A stretch of 64,000 bases of DNA, taken from the NCBI RefSeq assembly GCF_910589235.1, contig NC_060968.1, positions 1,211,143-1,275,142 on the forward strand. The letters are read 5' to 3'. Under the pieces are notes generated by a model. The model ran no database searches. It was not told the DNA's origin and worked only from the letters and a program-made list of their open reading frames with translations. Of this stretch, positions 47,091 through 60,007 are shown one piece after another (the stretch's first letter is position 1; each line of letters starts with the position of its first letter). Source of the DNA: Vespa crabro. Lineage: Eukaryota > Arthropoda > Insecta > Hymenoptera > Vespidae. A program made the position numbers and the translations under genes.

Positions 47091-50000
47091 ATTTTTTTTG
47101 TCTTTTGTAATTCTTATCTGTAACTATTGTTTTTGTTCTTATAGATTTCAATTCTTTTTTTTTTTGTTTTTTTATAAAAATGGTTTTTTTCCCTAGCTAT
47201 TATAATTATCGAATTACATGTTATAAAACATTATAAAGTTTACTTTTCTTTATTTTTATTTGTAAATCTTACTAGCTAAAGAACACTCTTAGATCAACTT
47301 AATTGCTGAATGATAATATCTTCGTTAGAACTGATATATTTGAAGATTTTACTCTGACATTAAACTATTGGCTTATTAATGTATCATAGTGACAAAAGAA
47401 GAAGGAACAAAAGAGTGACAAAGATATGACAACGGAAAAAAAAAAGAAAAATGAAATTTAGATAAACATAGCAAATGAATAAATAAGCATTAAATAAATA
47501 ATACATAATAAATAAATATATAAGCAATAGGTGAATAAATATATTATTAGAATAGATAGGGAAATAAATAAATAAATATGTACACATTAATGGATGAATA
47601 AACACATTATTTGCTACTTTTTCACATTTAGCAACTTTTCAGCATCGTCATTTATGGTTTATTCCGATTAGTCGACAATTTTCATCCAATAGGAGATCTT
47701 TGTGTAATGATTACCGCTCTCTCTTCTGATTACCGCTTCAATAGAGCGACCGTTAGCCCGTCACCATGAAGGACATTAGAAATAAGTAATTTACTGTCTA
47801 TTATTGAATTAGAAATGGTATTTATATTTCCTTCACACACATATATATATATATATATATACAGGATGTCCCGTTTATCTTGAAAAATTGGAATATCTCG
47901 TGACGGATTGGATTTATCAAACAATTTTTTTTACGAATTTATTTCGTATGGTGAGACACATTGTATGGTGACATTTTTTGCAAGACCAATGATAGAGAAA
48001 TTTTCAAAGGCAAATTCATTTTTTTTTGTAATGAAACTGTATATTTCTGCTTTATTAGTAAGTTGTAATTCGATAATATTTGTTCAGATGAATTCAACGA
48101 CTAGCCATATGAGGTAATTTATTATTATAAAATTTTATAATTGAAATTATAAATTTGTAAGTTCTTAAGCAATATATAAATTTATATCGCTGGTTACCGG
48201 CTGTATTTAATTTTTATATTTAAAAACTAAATATTTAATATTATATAGATATATTTATTTTAAATAAAAGATATTACATTGAACAATATTTTGTTTATAA
48301 TGTACACTAAAAAAATTTTTTATGGAATAATGTATTAAGAAGTGCATATTAAATAAATAAATATTTTTATTTATCGTATATCTTTTAAGCTGCTTAAACA
48401 TATCTTTATAGAGGTTATTAATGTATTGCACATATTTATTTATTTCAGTGTACAATATATATATATATATATAATATTGATATAGATAGGTTTTTACGAG
48501 ACAATGGAAGAAAATTTTTCATCCTGATAATTTCTTATTGTTCAGCGATGAACTTAGAAATTACATAGGTAATTAAATATTTTAATAAGTCATTTTGAAA
48601 TTGCCATTAAAAGTTATAGTTATCCACAACAAAATACGTTTATAATTGATTTTATTCTTTTAAGTTACAAATTTGTTATGTTAGAAATGAAGGGAATACT
48701 TGTTAGTATGTTAAGAAGTTTTATTATTAAAATAGATCGGTCAGTAACAATTGAAGAAATTTATATAAAATTTTTGAAATAGAAAGTAACAGTAAAAATA
48801 TTTTTAATTCGAAATTTAAATATTTTTTTACTCGACATTAAAATTTCAAACCGCAATTTATCAAAATTATCCGCTCAATAATCATGAAAATCTATACGAA
48901 TTTACATTTTGAGTTCCAACTCAAATTACATATTTATATAAAATTTCTCTTTTTCGTAGATTGTAAGAATTCAAGTGGCAAGTTAAATGTTAAATATAAT
49001 CGAGACCTGTCTAGAGATTATCTATTTAATAAAAATAATAATTGCTTCGATTTTATTTTACTGAACAAGAGAAAGATGTGGATAATGTTGAATTTATATT
49101 TATAAATTCAATATGTAATGAATTGGTAATTGTTATTAAATAAATATTTTAAATATTTTATGTATATCATTGTACTACATATGATACAATTTTAAATTAC
49201 TTAACAATAAATTCACATTTGATTTGATTTTTATTATAAATGCGTAAGAAAATAATTTCGTAAAAAAATTTGATTTATAAAAAGGTGAATTTGATTTGCA
49301 AAAAGTTGGATTTGTAGTGTAAAATCTCTATTGGTAGAAGAGATCGAAGGAGTTGAGGGGAGAAGCAATAAGAAATAATTTCAATGAGAGTTGTATTGAT
49401 AATTAGTCCCGTAGTACAAAATAATATATTATAAACAAATAAAAATATATTTTGGATAATAATTACAATGTTCAGTATACAGGAAAAATGAAATGAAAAT
49501 TGATTGAGCTTTTTGAGATAGAACTTGAGTGGGACAGAACTTTTACAATTTTTTTTAGAATTATATTTTTTTATTCATTATTTAATAAATTCGATAATAA
49601 AAGTGATACTTTTAAGACTGAAAATGAATTAGACTTTATGATTGTAATTGACTATAACCAAAATTGATCAATAATTAAAAAATTAGATTTTAGAATAGAC
49701 CGAGTTAATCAACTATTTATAATGGACTGATTGGTAAGAACAAAATATTGAGATTTTCGTTGACTCCTTATAGTCGAAATAGGATTGTTTAGTTATAAGA
49801 ACATCGATTCTTTGTTTCGGTGGATTACCCAATCGTGTAGTGCAGATGGTGATGAGAATCTTCCTTGGAAGAGGCTTTCATGCCTGCCTTATCTAGATCA
49901 ACTGGACTTCTATTCGAAGGAGTAGTTCAGCTCTGGTTTGAGTTGATTTGCTAATGGTAATGTTAGTAATTAATGCAAATAATTATTTATATTTGATTAA

Positions 50001-50394
50001 TTGAAAGATCTAGCTACGCTCATCTCGTATTCGATCTCTATTGAGTCGCAATTATTGTGCAATTAATTAAAATTAATCTCTCTCGAACTAAGAAAAGAAG
50101 TGCTGTATGTGTTTATATAGGTTTCGTATGAAAAGTCTCGAATTTTCCAATATTTCAAAGTTTCTTGATTTTCAGTGACGTTTCAGTACATTCCTACTTG
50201 AACATCAGGATATTAATGACAAACTTAGTCCACGCCGATCGCATTTTTTTAGAAACTGTGCCGAAACGAAAAAAGTTAAATCGATTGTTCTTATATTTTA
50301 TTACATGTTCCAGCAAAAATTGAGATAAAAAATGTTACCCAGATTTAGATGATAATTGATATAGATATTTTAATAAGTTAACTTTTAAATAATT
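47091..50394. other. AT-rich stretch with unassigned repeats
   Basis: No gene is visible. From 47861 a block starting caggatgtcccgtttatc after a (TA)n tract, running to about 48115, looks like an insect interspersed repeat I cannot name. A less AT-rich block lies at about 49790-49960 and another near 50200-50260; neither has a protein-like frame. Confidence 0.45.
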
Positions 50395-50894
50395 ACTTTT
50401 TTAAGTATATGCGCATTGCGCATTGTTGCAGAACTTATTTTCACAAGTATATGACATTTAACAGATCGTATTATCGACGAACTTAAGTTTTCTTTACTAA
50501 TTGTTATAGCAATCTCTTTGCTTATTTTTAAGGGAGTGTTCTAGACCGTGGTTGGAGAAAGACTGGTAAAAGTGGCAGTCAATAAAACCTTCTGCGCATG
50601 TTCAGAAAAATTAGCAGTAGAAGGTATATCTCCCCTCGTCTAATTGTTGAGAATAACCATCTGTTTTTATACATGTAGACAACTTAGTCACATTCGAAAG
50701 TGTTGGATACTACAAAAGTATAAAGGAAAGAAACATTTTTCTATTGATTAAATTATTATGGTTATATTTTTACGTTACTCTTTTACATAACGGAATATTT
50801 GCTATACCTGATAGATGGCAGTTAGAATTTATAATAATATAATAGTGGGGAGTACATTGATTACTTCGTTGCTGAAAATGTAAGTTATTTCACA
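50395..50894 (+). promoter_or_regulatory. Upstream module of odorant receptor gene 1
   Basis: About 500 bp that recurs before every receptor gene in the array. Landmarks in order are gcattgttgcagaac, a stretch with gacagatcgtattatcgac style sequence followed by aacttaag, tgttctagaccgtgg, the block cttctgcgcatgt plus agtagaaggtatatctcccc near 50589-50640, and a 5' leader with taatagtgggga close to the ATG. Conservation of non-coding sequence may reflect recent tandem duplication, promoter function, or both. Confidence 0.6.
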
Positions 50895-53031
50895 ATGACT
50901 ACGAGAGGTGTAAACTTCTTTGAACAGCACTTCCTCCTTTCTAATCGACTTGTTCAATTAGTATTAGGTTTACGTCCTTATCAAAATTGGAACGGCCAAT
51001 TGATTACACTATGTATAATAACTATTTTTCTATTTCCTGGAATTTTCTATCAGGTAAGTGTTTTTCTTAAATGTATAAACGATTAATAATTTTATTATTA
51101 TCGTTATTATATTTATGTAATTAAATAAATGTACGTAATTGTAAATGTATGTACTTTTATTGCAGTTGTATCAGATTTTTATATCAAACTTGACATTGCA
51201 AACGATAAAAGAGCTGCAGAAAACAATACCGTCTATTATGATGTTCATAGCTTATAGCATCTCTTGCTTTAGTTTCAAAACAGTTTGTATTATTTTCTTT
51301 TTGAATTAGCTTTGGTTTTATTCGACGAAGATACATTTAGAAATGGAAAGAGAATATATTATTTTCTAGATTAAATTAATTATCACTCATTTTAAATTGG
51401 ATTACGAGGAGTTGTTCGATGAGGAGGAATTAAATATTATGAAAGAATATACGAGAGAAACAAAATTATATGCGTATAGTGTCATAGGTAAGCATGAAAA
51501 AATTTATGCGAACAGTTCTAAACACGATATCGCAATGGTACATCTCCATGTATTTTGTTACAGTTTTTTTCAATCTTTATGGTATATCAATAATATTTTC
51601 ATCCATTTTTAATGTTTTTCTTTATCTTTTTGATATATTGGAAGATAATCAATTAACGTTAATCAACCCCGTAAATAACGTTTCAAACGCAAGTGCGCTT
51701 TTTTTTAGTTTGCTTATTTATCAAATAATAAGCAGTTTTATCTTCCTAATAGTAGGAAGTGTGTTTTATTCAACATATTTGGTATTTATACAACACGCGT
51801 GCTGCCAATTTAGCGTTATAATGTACGTTTTTAATTAAAAAAAGGATATTTTATAACTCAAGTCCTATCATGCATCTGAGCGTCATGTTACAAATCTATT
51901 TATTATAGTTTGAAAATACGACAACCATTTAAAAAGAATCAAAAATGTATGGAAAATACTTGGAATGATAAATCAGCTCGGGAAGAATGGGATTGGATAG
52001 TCGACATTATAAAGCGCTATAGAAAGGTGTCGGAGTTAGTACGAAATAATTTTTTCGACTCTCGCATATGCAGGTAATATAGATCTATAGATTAATATAA
52101 TTCATAATTTATATTTTTTTCAAGGTATATCGACTTGATAAATAGTGTTTCAAAGATAAATTATTTAATTGCAATTTTTTTTGCGATGATCCTCATAGCC
52201 TTCGATTTCATTTTTGTAAGTAATACCATTTATCATTAATTAAAATTACGATAAAAAGTCCGATTATTCAGTTTTTTTATAATTAAAAAAGAAACATTAT
52301 ATACTTTATATTTTTTTTGAGGAAAAATGTAAATATTACTATTTGCTTACTACAATAACATATTGTTTGTACGCGTACAATACATTTATTGTGTTCAATG
52401 TATATTTATAAACTTGGCACCATTGAAGAATATTTATCTATCATATGACTTATTTTCAGTTGTTTCATTTATATAGGGAATCACTAAATGTAATCGAAAT
52501 AATGGAAAGCAGCTTTTACACTACTGCTTCTGTATTTACTACATATATTAATTTTTACATTGGACAAAAGCTATTGAATTATAATGATGCAGCTTTTGAC
52601 GAATTGTAAGATGTTACAAAGCTTCGTCACATTAAAAATTAATATACAAAATTTTATGAACTTATAAAGCAAAAATAAATTTTATTAATAAAACGAATAA
52701 TAATAAAAGATTATTCTTATTTCTGAAATTATTCATCATTTATCAGAAATTAATTATTTCATATGAAAATCAAAATATCTTTTTGCAGATGTAATATTCC
52801 ATTTTATATGCTTTCAATAAATACTCAAAAATTGCTGTTATTTATGATAGTCAGAAGCGGGAAACCGTGCGTGCTTTCAATTGGAGATATGTTCGTGTCG
52901 TCACATGAAGTTTTCATTGGGGTAAGTAACAATAAATTATTTATGTTTAATACATTGTGTTAATGACAAATTTGATCATTTAGTTAATGCGGAAAGCACT
53001 TTCTTTTGCTATGGTATACTATAATGTATGA
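50895..53031 (+). CDS. Odorant receptor gene 1 (intact, 9 exons)
   Basis: Nine exons join in frame to 398 residues: 50895-51053, 51166-51282, 51370-51487, 51564-51822, 51909-52034, 52125-52215, 52460-52605, 52789-52921, 52984-53031. The product has the form of an insect odorant receptor (7tm_6 family), a seven-helix ligand-gated channel subunit that works with Orco in the dendrites of olfactory neurons. The N-terminus carries FFEQHFLLSNRLVQLVLGLR; the C-terminal exons carry the conserved FYIGQKLLNYND loop and the last helix with ALSFAMVYYNV. No stop or shift interrupts it. The donor of intron 2 is unusual (gtttgt), chosen because it keeps phase 0 with exon 3 in all copies. The nine-exon form suggests the expanded hymenopteran nine-exon clade; the ligand is unknown. 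Confidence 0.9.
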
Positions 53032-53234
53032 TTACAAGCTTTTTGTCACCGTAACCAAGCTATATATATATATATATATAATATTTAATAAGATTTAGAT
53101 AAAATAAAGTGTATTCATTTGTATTAGATAATAATGAGTACGTGATGATTAAAATACGCATTATGTATATTTGATATTATTATTTGTGATTAAGAGATTT
53201 GTCTTGTATATTACTTTTTATAAACGTAATATTC

Positions 53235-53743
53235 TCTATAAGAACTTTTTAATAATTATTTTTTACGTAAATATACGCACACTGTGTAGCTTTGCGGAGC
53301 TGTTTTTGCCAAGTATACAACATTTGACAGATCGTATTATCGACGAACTTAAGTTCTCTAATTGTTATAGCGATCTCTTTGCTCATTCTTAAGCAAATGT
53401 TCTAGACCGTGGCCGGAAAACGACTGACAAAGTTTGCAGATGAATAGACTCTTCTGCGCATGTCCAGGAAAATTAACAGTAGAAGGTATATCTCCCCTTG
53501 TCTAATTGTTGAGAATAACTACCTGCTTTTACACATGTAGATAATTTAACCGCTTTAGAAAATGTTAGATATTACAAAAATATAAAGGGGTGAAAAATAT
53601 GAAGGGGTTACATAGCGTCTATCGATTAAATTATTATTATTATATTTTCATGTAATCTAATAGATAGGAATTAGAATTTTTAATGAAGTAATGATAGAGA
53701 GTGTTTCGATTATTTCGCTGAGGCAAATGTAAGTTATTTCACA
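53235..53743 (+). promoter_or_regulatory. Upstream module of odorant receptor gene 2
   Basis: Second copy of the array's upstream module, with gacagatcgtattatcgac at about 53327, tgttctagaccgtgg at about 53399 and cttctgcgcatgtccagg at about 53451, then the leader directly before the ATG. Spacing from the cttctgcgca block to the ATG is close to 300 bp, as in gene 1. Confidence 0.6.
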
Positions 53744-55044
53744 ATGTCTACTAGAGGTGCGTGCTTCTTTGAACAGCACTTCCTCTTTTCCAATCGATTA
53801 GTACAATTTGTATTGGGTCTACGTCCTAATCAAAATTCTAACGATCAGCTTTTTCAGCTTTGTACAGTAATCGCTTACGTATTACCAATTATTATTCATC
53901 AGGTAAACATTTGTTTCCTTACTATGTATATTATTAATACTTTTATTATTATTACTATTTGTATTATTATATTTACATTAATTTTTCTTATTAATAACTA
54001 CTTTATGTTGATATACAACAAAATAAATATCTACAATATTATATACATTTATAAATTTTTAACGTGATATAACTTTTGTTTCGTAAAAGTATTTTTTTGG
54101 TGTTGTTATATTAGATCTTCATGACTGATTTCAAACTTAAAACGACTATGGAGTTGCGGAAAATAGTAGGAGCTTTAGCTATGCTTTCTAATTACAGCGC
54201 CACTTATTTTCACTTCGTAGAAGTCCGTATTATTTTTGTCGGATTAATTTTATTTTTATTAATCATTTATTAATCGAAACATAATAAGAGAATTATTATT
54301 ATTTTTAGGTGAAGTTACTTTTAATTAATTTTAAACGGGATTGCGCACAGTTGTCTGATGAGGATGAATTGAATATTATGGAAAAGTATACCAAACAATC
54401 CAAATCTTATGTGTATATTGTAGTAGGTAATAACGAAAATATTTATGCAAACAATCTTAAACAATATCTTCCAATTATTTATGTTATCACATTGTTGCAG
54501 TATCGCTTAGTCTTTATGTTATATCAATAACATTTTCTTGTATTTTAAATGTTATTCTATATCTATTTGGTAAATTGGACGATAATCATTTAACATTACC
54601 CATACCTGTTAATGTCTCAAATGCAGGGTCATTATATTATTGTCTGCTCATTTATCAAACAATAGCATTTTATATTGTGCTAATAGTAGGAAGTGTATGT
54701 TTTGGAGTATATTTGGTAGCTGTACAATACGCTTGTTGCCAATTCAATATTATAATGTATGTGTTCAGTTAAAGAAAGTATATTTGTTTTCAACTCAAAT
54801 GTTATTATTTGTCTAAGTGAATTTTAATGATTTTTTTTTATTAAAGATCGAAAGTACGGAAACCGTTTAAGAAGCATATGAAATATATGCAAAAGTCTTG
54901 CCATGTCAAAACATCTCAGGAGGAATGGAATTGGATAGTCGAAATTATAAACTGCTATAGAACGGTGACGGAGTTAGTTTTGAAATAATTTCTTTATTTC
55001 TATAATACTCTGTTTGTGTATATGTGAGCATGTGACTGTGTGTG

Positions 55045-55102
<58 letters not shown>

Positions 55103-56054
55103 ATATAATATAGATTCATAGATCAATATAATTCACATGTTTTATATTCTGTTAAGGTACGTTGACACGCTTAATTCTCTCACAAAGGTAACTTCCTTAA
55201 TTACAATTTTTTTTGCGGTGATCCTCGTTGTCTTTGATTTTGTTTATGTAAGTAATAAGTTTTTCATAAATCGGAAATTATAATAAAAAATTAAAATATT
55301 AAATCTTTTATATTTAAATAAAAAACATTATATTTTCTATATTTTTTATCGAAAATTTCAATACTACATATTGGTAATAATAAAATAAAAACGTACAAAG
55401 ATTATACTATCATTTGGTTTAATGTATGTTTATAATCATTGGAGATAATTGAAAAATATTTATATATTACATGATTTACTTTTAGATGTTTCAAGTATCT
55501 ATAGAATTGAAAAACGCAAGAGAAATAATCGAATATAGCTTCTACATTTCTGGCTCTGTATTTACTATATATATTAATTTTTACGTTGGGCAAAAGCTAC
55601 TGAATCATAGTGAAGCTGTTTTCGAGGAATTGTAAGATATTACAAAGTTTCGTTATAATCCCCGTAATTATTATGGAAGATTTAACGTATTTATAAATCT
55701 AAAATTAATTTTATTAATCAAATGATTAATAATAATTAATATAGTTAAAAATGTAATTTAACGATATAATTACTAATATTTTTTTAAATATCTTCGTTCG
55801 TAGATGTCAAGTTCCATTCTATATTCTCTCTACAAAAACTCAAAAGATGTTGTTATTCGTGATAAAAAGAAGCATGAAGCCATCCATGCTTTTAATTGGT
55901 GGATTGTATATATCGGCACATCAAGTTTTTGCTCAAGTAAATAGCAATTAATTATCGATGTTTAATATAATATTTTAACGACGAGTTTAATATTATATTT
56001 CTGCTGATGGAAAAAGCACTTTCTTTTGCAATGGTATATTATAGTGTTCAGTAA
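53744..56054 (+). CDS. Odorant receptor gene 2 (full length, two damaged splice acceptors)
   Basis: Exons: 53744-53902, 54115-54222, 54309-54426, 54501-54756, 54847-54972, 55157-55247, 55486-55631, 55804-55936, and a last exon ending at 56054. The frame stays open throughout, about 401 residues, and resembles gene 1 in all exons (7tm_6 odorant receptor, expected to pair with Orco). Two acceptors differ from its neighbours. At exon 2 the ancestral cag before the Leu-Tyr-Gln codons is lost and the Gln codon has become tag; used as a new acceptor, it removes three residues without shifting frame. At exon 9 the expected ag reads tg at 56002-56003; the nearest in-frame ag is at 55984-55985, which would add six residues. 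The gene may be functional with altered splicing, or an early pseudogene. Confidence 0.8.
55049..55088. repeat. (TA)n microsatellite in OR gene 2 intron 5
   Basis: TA tract of about 40 bp preceded by a short (TG)n tract. Confidence 0.9.
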
Positions 56055-56274
56055 TGCTAAATATAAATGGTATATCATAATGTTCAGTAACAGCATAAAA
56101 AGTTATACATATTAATATCATATATGTAAAAGATTTAATACATTTTAGAAAAAGTAAAATGTTTCTATTCCAATAAATTAATCAAAACGTGCATTATGTA
56201 AATCTCGTATAATTTCTTGATACTAATAGATTTACTATGTGCATACGATTTATAAACATATTATTCTTCGAGAA

Positions 56275-56490
56275 TAACTTTTTAATAATTATTTTTTCAA
56301 ATACACGTGCACTGCGTAGCGTTGTGGAGCTGTTTTTTACAAGTATACAATATTTGACAGATCGAACTTAAGTATACTTTACAGATCGAACTTAAGTACA
56401 CTTTATTAATTGTTATATTAATATGTTTGCTCATTTTTAAGTAAGTATCCTAGACTGTACTTGGAGAAAGACTAACAAAGGTTGCGATCA
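56275..56490 (+). promoter_or_regulatory. Truncated upstream module in front of an OR relic
   Basis: The first half of the array's upstream module is present (gcactgcgtagcgttg, gacagatcgaacttaag partly duplicated, ctagactgtacttgg). The later half with the cttctgcgca block and exons 1-7 are missing: sequence passes directly into an orphan exon 8. This marks the deletion that removed a receptor gene. Confidence 0.6.
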
Positions 56491-56569
56491 ATAGATCAAA
56501 TTCAAAATATGATTTAACGGTTGACTTATGAATTATTTGTCATAATAAAAGAATATATTCTTTTTGCAG

Positions 56570-56816
56570 GTATAAAATTCCGTTATACACTTTTTCCATA
56601 AAATTTCAACAATTGATGATATTTTTGATAACGAGAAGCAAGAAGCCATGTATCGTTTCAATTGGAAGAAAGTTCGTATCATCGCATAAATTTTTTGCTG
56701 AGGTAGATAACAACAAATTATCGATTTTGTTAAAACATCGCGTTAATAACAAATTTATTATTTCAATTAATGCAAAAAGCATTTATTTTACAATGACGTA
56801 TTATAGTATTCGTTAA
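56570..56816 (+). pseudogene. Odorant receptor relic: exons 8 and 9 only
   Basis: An exon 8 homologue (56570-56702, 133 bp, same length and phase as in the other genes) with ag before and gt after reads KIPLYTFSIKFQQLMIF and on to KKPCIVSIGRKFVSSH. An exon 9 homologue follows (56767-56816): LMQKA, then a one-base deletion, then TYYSIR and stop. Its acceptor ag has become aa. No exons 1-7 lie upstream, so this is the remains of a deleted gene. Confidence 0.85.
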
Positions 56817-59174
56817 TATCAAATCATCTTGGAAATATGAAAATGTAAGATCTGTTATTAAATGAAGATGTTTTGATACTTACGATTTTTATTAAAAATT
56901 CATAGAAAAACAAACATATTCATTTGTATTAAATAGTATGATAGTAATTATAAACAAAATGTGCATTAGGTATCTTTCGTACTATTGTTTGATGTTAATT
57001 TATTTATAAACTATCCTTAATCTTAAATCATGAAATATTTTTCTGATTTACTTTTAAATAATTATTTTTTCTCATCACATTCATTTATTATCGTCTTTTT
57101 ACGAATCTATATCACTTGATATAGATCGTCATTGCGATCTGTTCGATTATTTTTATATATTAAAAATATATATATATATAAAATATTGAATTAGTTTTAA
57201 GTAAATTAAAGTGTATTCATTTAAATAAAGTAATCAGATGCTGGTAATTGTTAAAACGTTTAATACATATGTTTCTCAAGGCTTTGATTTTTTAATGATT
57301 TATGTCATCAATGAGAACAGACATAATTCTTGGCCGATTTTGACGAACAAGGTTTCATTTTAAAGAAAAAGATTTAATATACGTCGCTTTTTTGGAAGAT
57401 TTTTGAAAAAGCTTTATTTTCTTTGAAAAAAAGTCATGTTAAAAAATGGTATTTTTCAAGAATAGCTTATGCACAAATAAAAAGCTTTTTTAGAAGTCCG
57501 CCAAAAGAACGTCATAGATTAAAGCTTTGTCTTTAAAATGATATCTTTTATCCAATCATTTATATTAAAGGATCTGAGTTTCTATAATATTGTTAAATTT
57601 TGAAAAAATTTGTAGTTTCTTTTAGGTTTTATTGACTAATAAGATAAAGACTACAATGTGCAGGTCATTGGCAAAATGACTGGATTCGTAATTTAGGAAT
57701 TGTAGGCTAGAAGCTAAGTAAATTTCGCTGGTTTTTTTTTTTTATTGTATCGATGTAAACGAAAATAATGAACAAATTTATTCTTTTTTCCTTTTTTGAT
57801 AATTTAGTAAGGTGTCTATCTAATTTTTTATATTTACTTTTTTCCAGTGATGGCTGACATGAATTTCGCTAGATAGGACACAGCAGCAGTATAATTTTGT
57901 TCGATAACAAATGCATATAAAGTATATACATTTGTCAATTATTTTTTCAAAATTAATAATTATTGAACATACATATATTTTATTTTGAATAAATATTAAA
58001 ATACGAGTTCATTTCTACATTATCTACGAGATTTTTCTCCTAACGCTATTTTGTTATAATTTCTTCTGAAGAAGTTCACTTCATATTATTACTATTACTA
58101 CTACTATTACTATAATAATAATGTCATGTAATAATATAGTAATAAAAAACAGTAATAAGAAGAAGAAACAGAAGAATATGCTTATGTACACATATAATTT
58201 CTGATAACAAAAGAAGGAAAAATGTATCATTTTGCTTGATAATGTCAACACATGACCATCCATTTAAGACAAACGACATATGAAGAGAAGTACAAAACGT
58301 TTCTTTTGTTTTCGTTCGCTATTGTTTCTCTTTGTCTTATTACCTCATGATTTTTATACTGTTTCTTACTCATGATCAGTCGAAGCTAATTGTCTTTATA
58401 ATATAAAATATGTTAAATAATATCTAAATGTATATAAATAATATTTAAATACACTTTTATTATTATTATTATATTATATTATATTACATTATATTAATTA
58501 TTATTATTATCAATAATAGTAATAACATCATGTTATTATTAGTAGTAGTAATAATCGAAGTCATATAGAGCGGAGTAGTTCTACAAGGGCAATCACGTAA
58601 AAAAAAAGCACTAGTTCTACTTCATAGGTAGTGTGGAAATGAACTCATGTTTTAATTTGTATTATAATAATATAGTATATAAATATTCACTAATTTTATT
58701 TTTAATTTTTAAGAAAATATTGGACAAATTCTTATTTTTATTGTAGATTTATATACTAATTCTTCTATGTGTCAATTATATTTATTATTCTTTATGCATT
58801 TATCGTAAAATAAATGCATATTAATGTCGTATCTAGCACGGATTACTACGAGACGCACGCTACCATCAAAGAAAGATACACTTATGAGAAACTGAAAAGT
58901 GTGAGTTCACAATTTACTAACCATACTTACTATACTCACACGAAATCAATTGTTATGTACGTATGAGGTAATAATCAAATAAGCTTATTCACATATATAC
59001 GATAGACAGATGATGGGTGACAACATTCCGGGCTTGTATTCGTAGTTTATATTTTATCTATACCTGTCGTTACAGTTACATACGCTTTGAACAAAAGATG
59101 GTGAAAATCTTTAATATTGTTGGAAATTAGTAGAATTATTTTGCATAATAGTTTTATAAACGTAATATGCTCCC
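56817..59174. other. AT-rich spacer in the receptor array
   Basis: No receptor exon is recognisable. A fold-back element occupies about 57984-58661. A fragment of upstream-like sequence occurs near 57020-57130 (taattattttttctcatc, gatcgtcattg). The rest is unassigned. Confidence 0.5.
57984..58661. mobile_element. Candidate fold-back element (about 0.68 kb)
   Basis: The left end (attaaaatacgagttcattt then ctacattatctacga) is matched in inverted orientation by the right end (tcataggtagtgtggaaatg then aactcatgttttaat). Further in, tattactattactactacta near 58085 is matched by tagtagtagtaataatcgaa near 58540 on the other strand. This nested inverted symmetry over nearly 0.7 kb with no coding capacity fits a fold-back or long-TIR non-autonomous DNA transposon. 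Flanking target duplications are not evident. Confidence 0.5.
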
Positions 59175-59738
59175 TAGAAAACTTTTAAATAATTATTTTT
59201 TACCTGTAGATGCACTGGGAACCATTGCAGAACATGTTTACGCAATTCACAGAACATTTCACAGATTGTATTATCGACAAACTTAAGTTCTCTTTATTTA
59301 TTGTTATAGCGATCTCTCTGCTCGTTCTTAAGCAAGTATTCTAGAGCGTAGTCGAAGAACAACTGAAAAAGTTCTTAGTCAATAGAATCTTCTGCGCATG
59401 TCCAGAAAAATTAACAGTAGAAGATATATATTCCCTCGTTTAATTGTGGGAATACCCACTTGTTTCTATACATATAGGTATCTTAGTGGTATTACTTACT
59501 TGTGTAATAAGTAATATAACTGTGTATAAGTGCTATAACTTATTCAGCACTACGAAAGAGGGGCGAAACATCTTTATATTGTGTTCTATCGATTAAATTA
59601 TTATGGTTATATTTTCATGCCATCCTTTTACATAACGTGCTACAGCTGTATCTAATAGAAGGCAATTAGAATTTTTAATGAAATAATAATGGGGAGTGTA
59701 TCGATTACTTCTCTGTGGATAACATAAGTTAGTTCACT
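59175..59738 (+). promoter_or_regulatory. Upstream module of odorant receptor gene 3
   Basis: Third full copy of the module, with ttcacagattgtattatcga at about 59258, cttctgcgcatgtccag at about 59389, and the leader with aatggggagtgtatcgatta just before a decayed exon 1. An extra short duplication (acttgtgtaataagtaatat region, 59500) is unique to this copy. Confidence 0.6.
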
Positions 59739-59891
59739 ATGCTTCGAGAAGTGGGAACTTCTTTAAACAGCACTTCTTCCGTTCAAATCGATTAGTTTTA
59801 TTGGGACTGCGTCCTAATCAAAATTATTTACCACCAGATTTTTCTACTTTGTATAATAATTGCTTACGTATTATTAATAATTGTCCATCAG
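59739..59891 (+). pseudogene. Decayed odorant receptor first exon
   Basis: Aligned with other first exons it starts ATG but lacks one base right after it, so the frame hits a stop after 18 codons; in the shifted frame it reads like the SRS-x-x-FF-x-QHF...SNRLV...LGLRPNQN start of the family. It also has small internal deletions (153 versus 159 bp). It ends in an intact catcag-gtaaat donor. An intact exon 1 follows only 116 bp later. Confidence 0.85.
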
Positions 59892-60007
59892 GTAAATTTT
59901 TCTTTCCTAAATATGTACATTATTATTAGTTTTATTATTATTATTATTAGAATTATTATATATTGTATTTATTTCGAGAAAGTTCGTTTTGATTCAGATA
60001 TACTATA

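Noticed and set aside
53744..54067. Frame of 107 codons starting with odorant receptor exon 1
   Set aside because: Codons after 53902 are intron 1; the similarity to paralogues ends exactly at the donor.
56613..56816. Possible separate small gene
   Set aside because: It is the receptor exon 8 homologue read through into its intron, part of the exon 8-9 relic.
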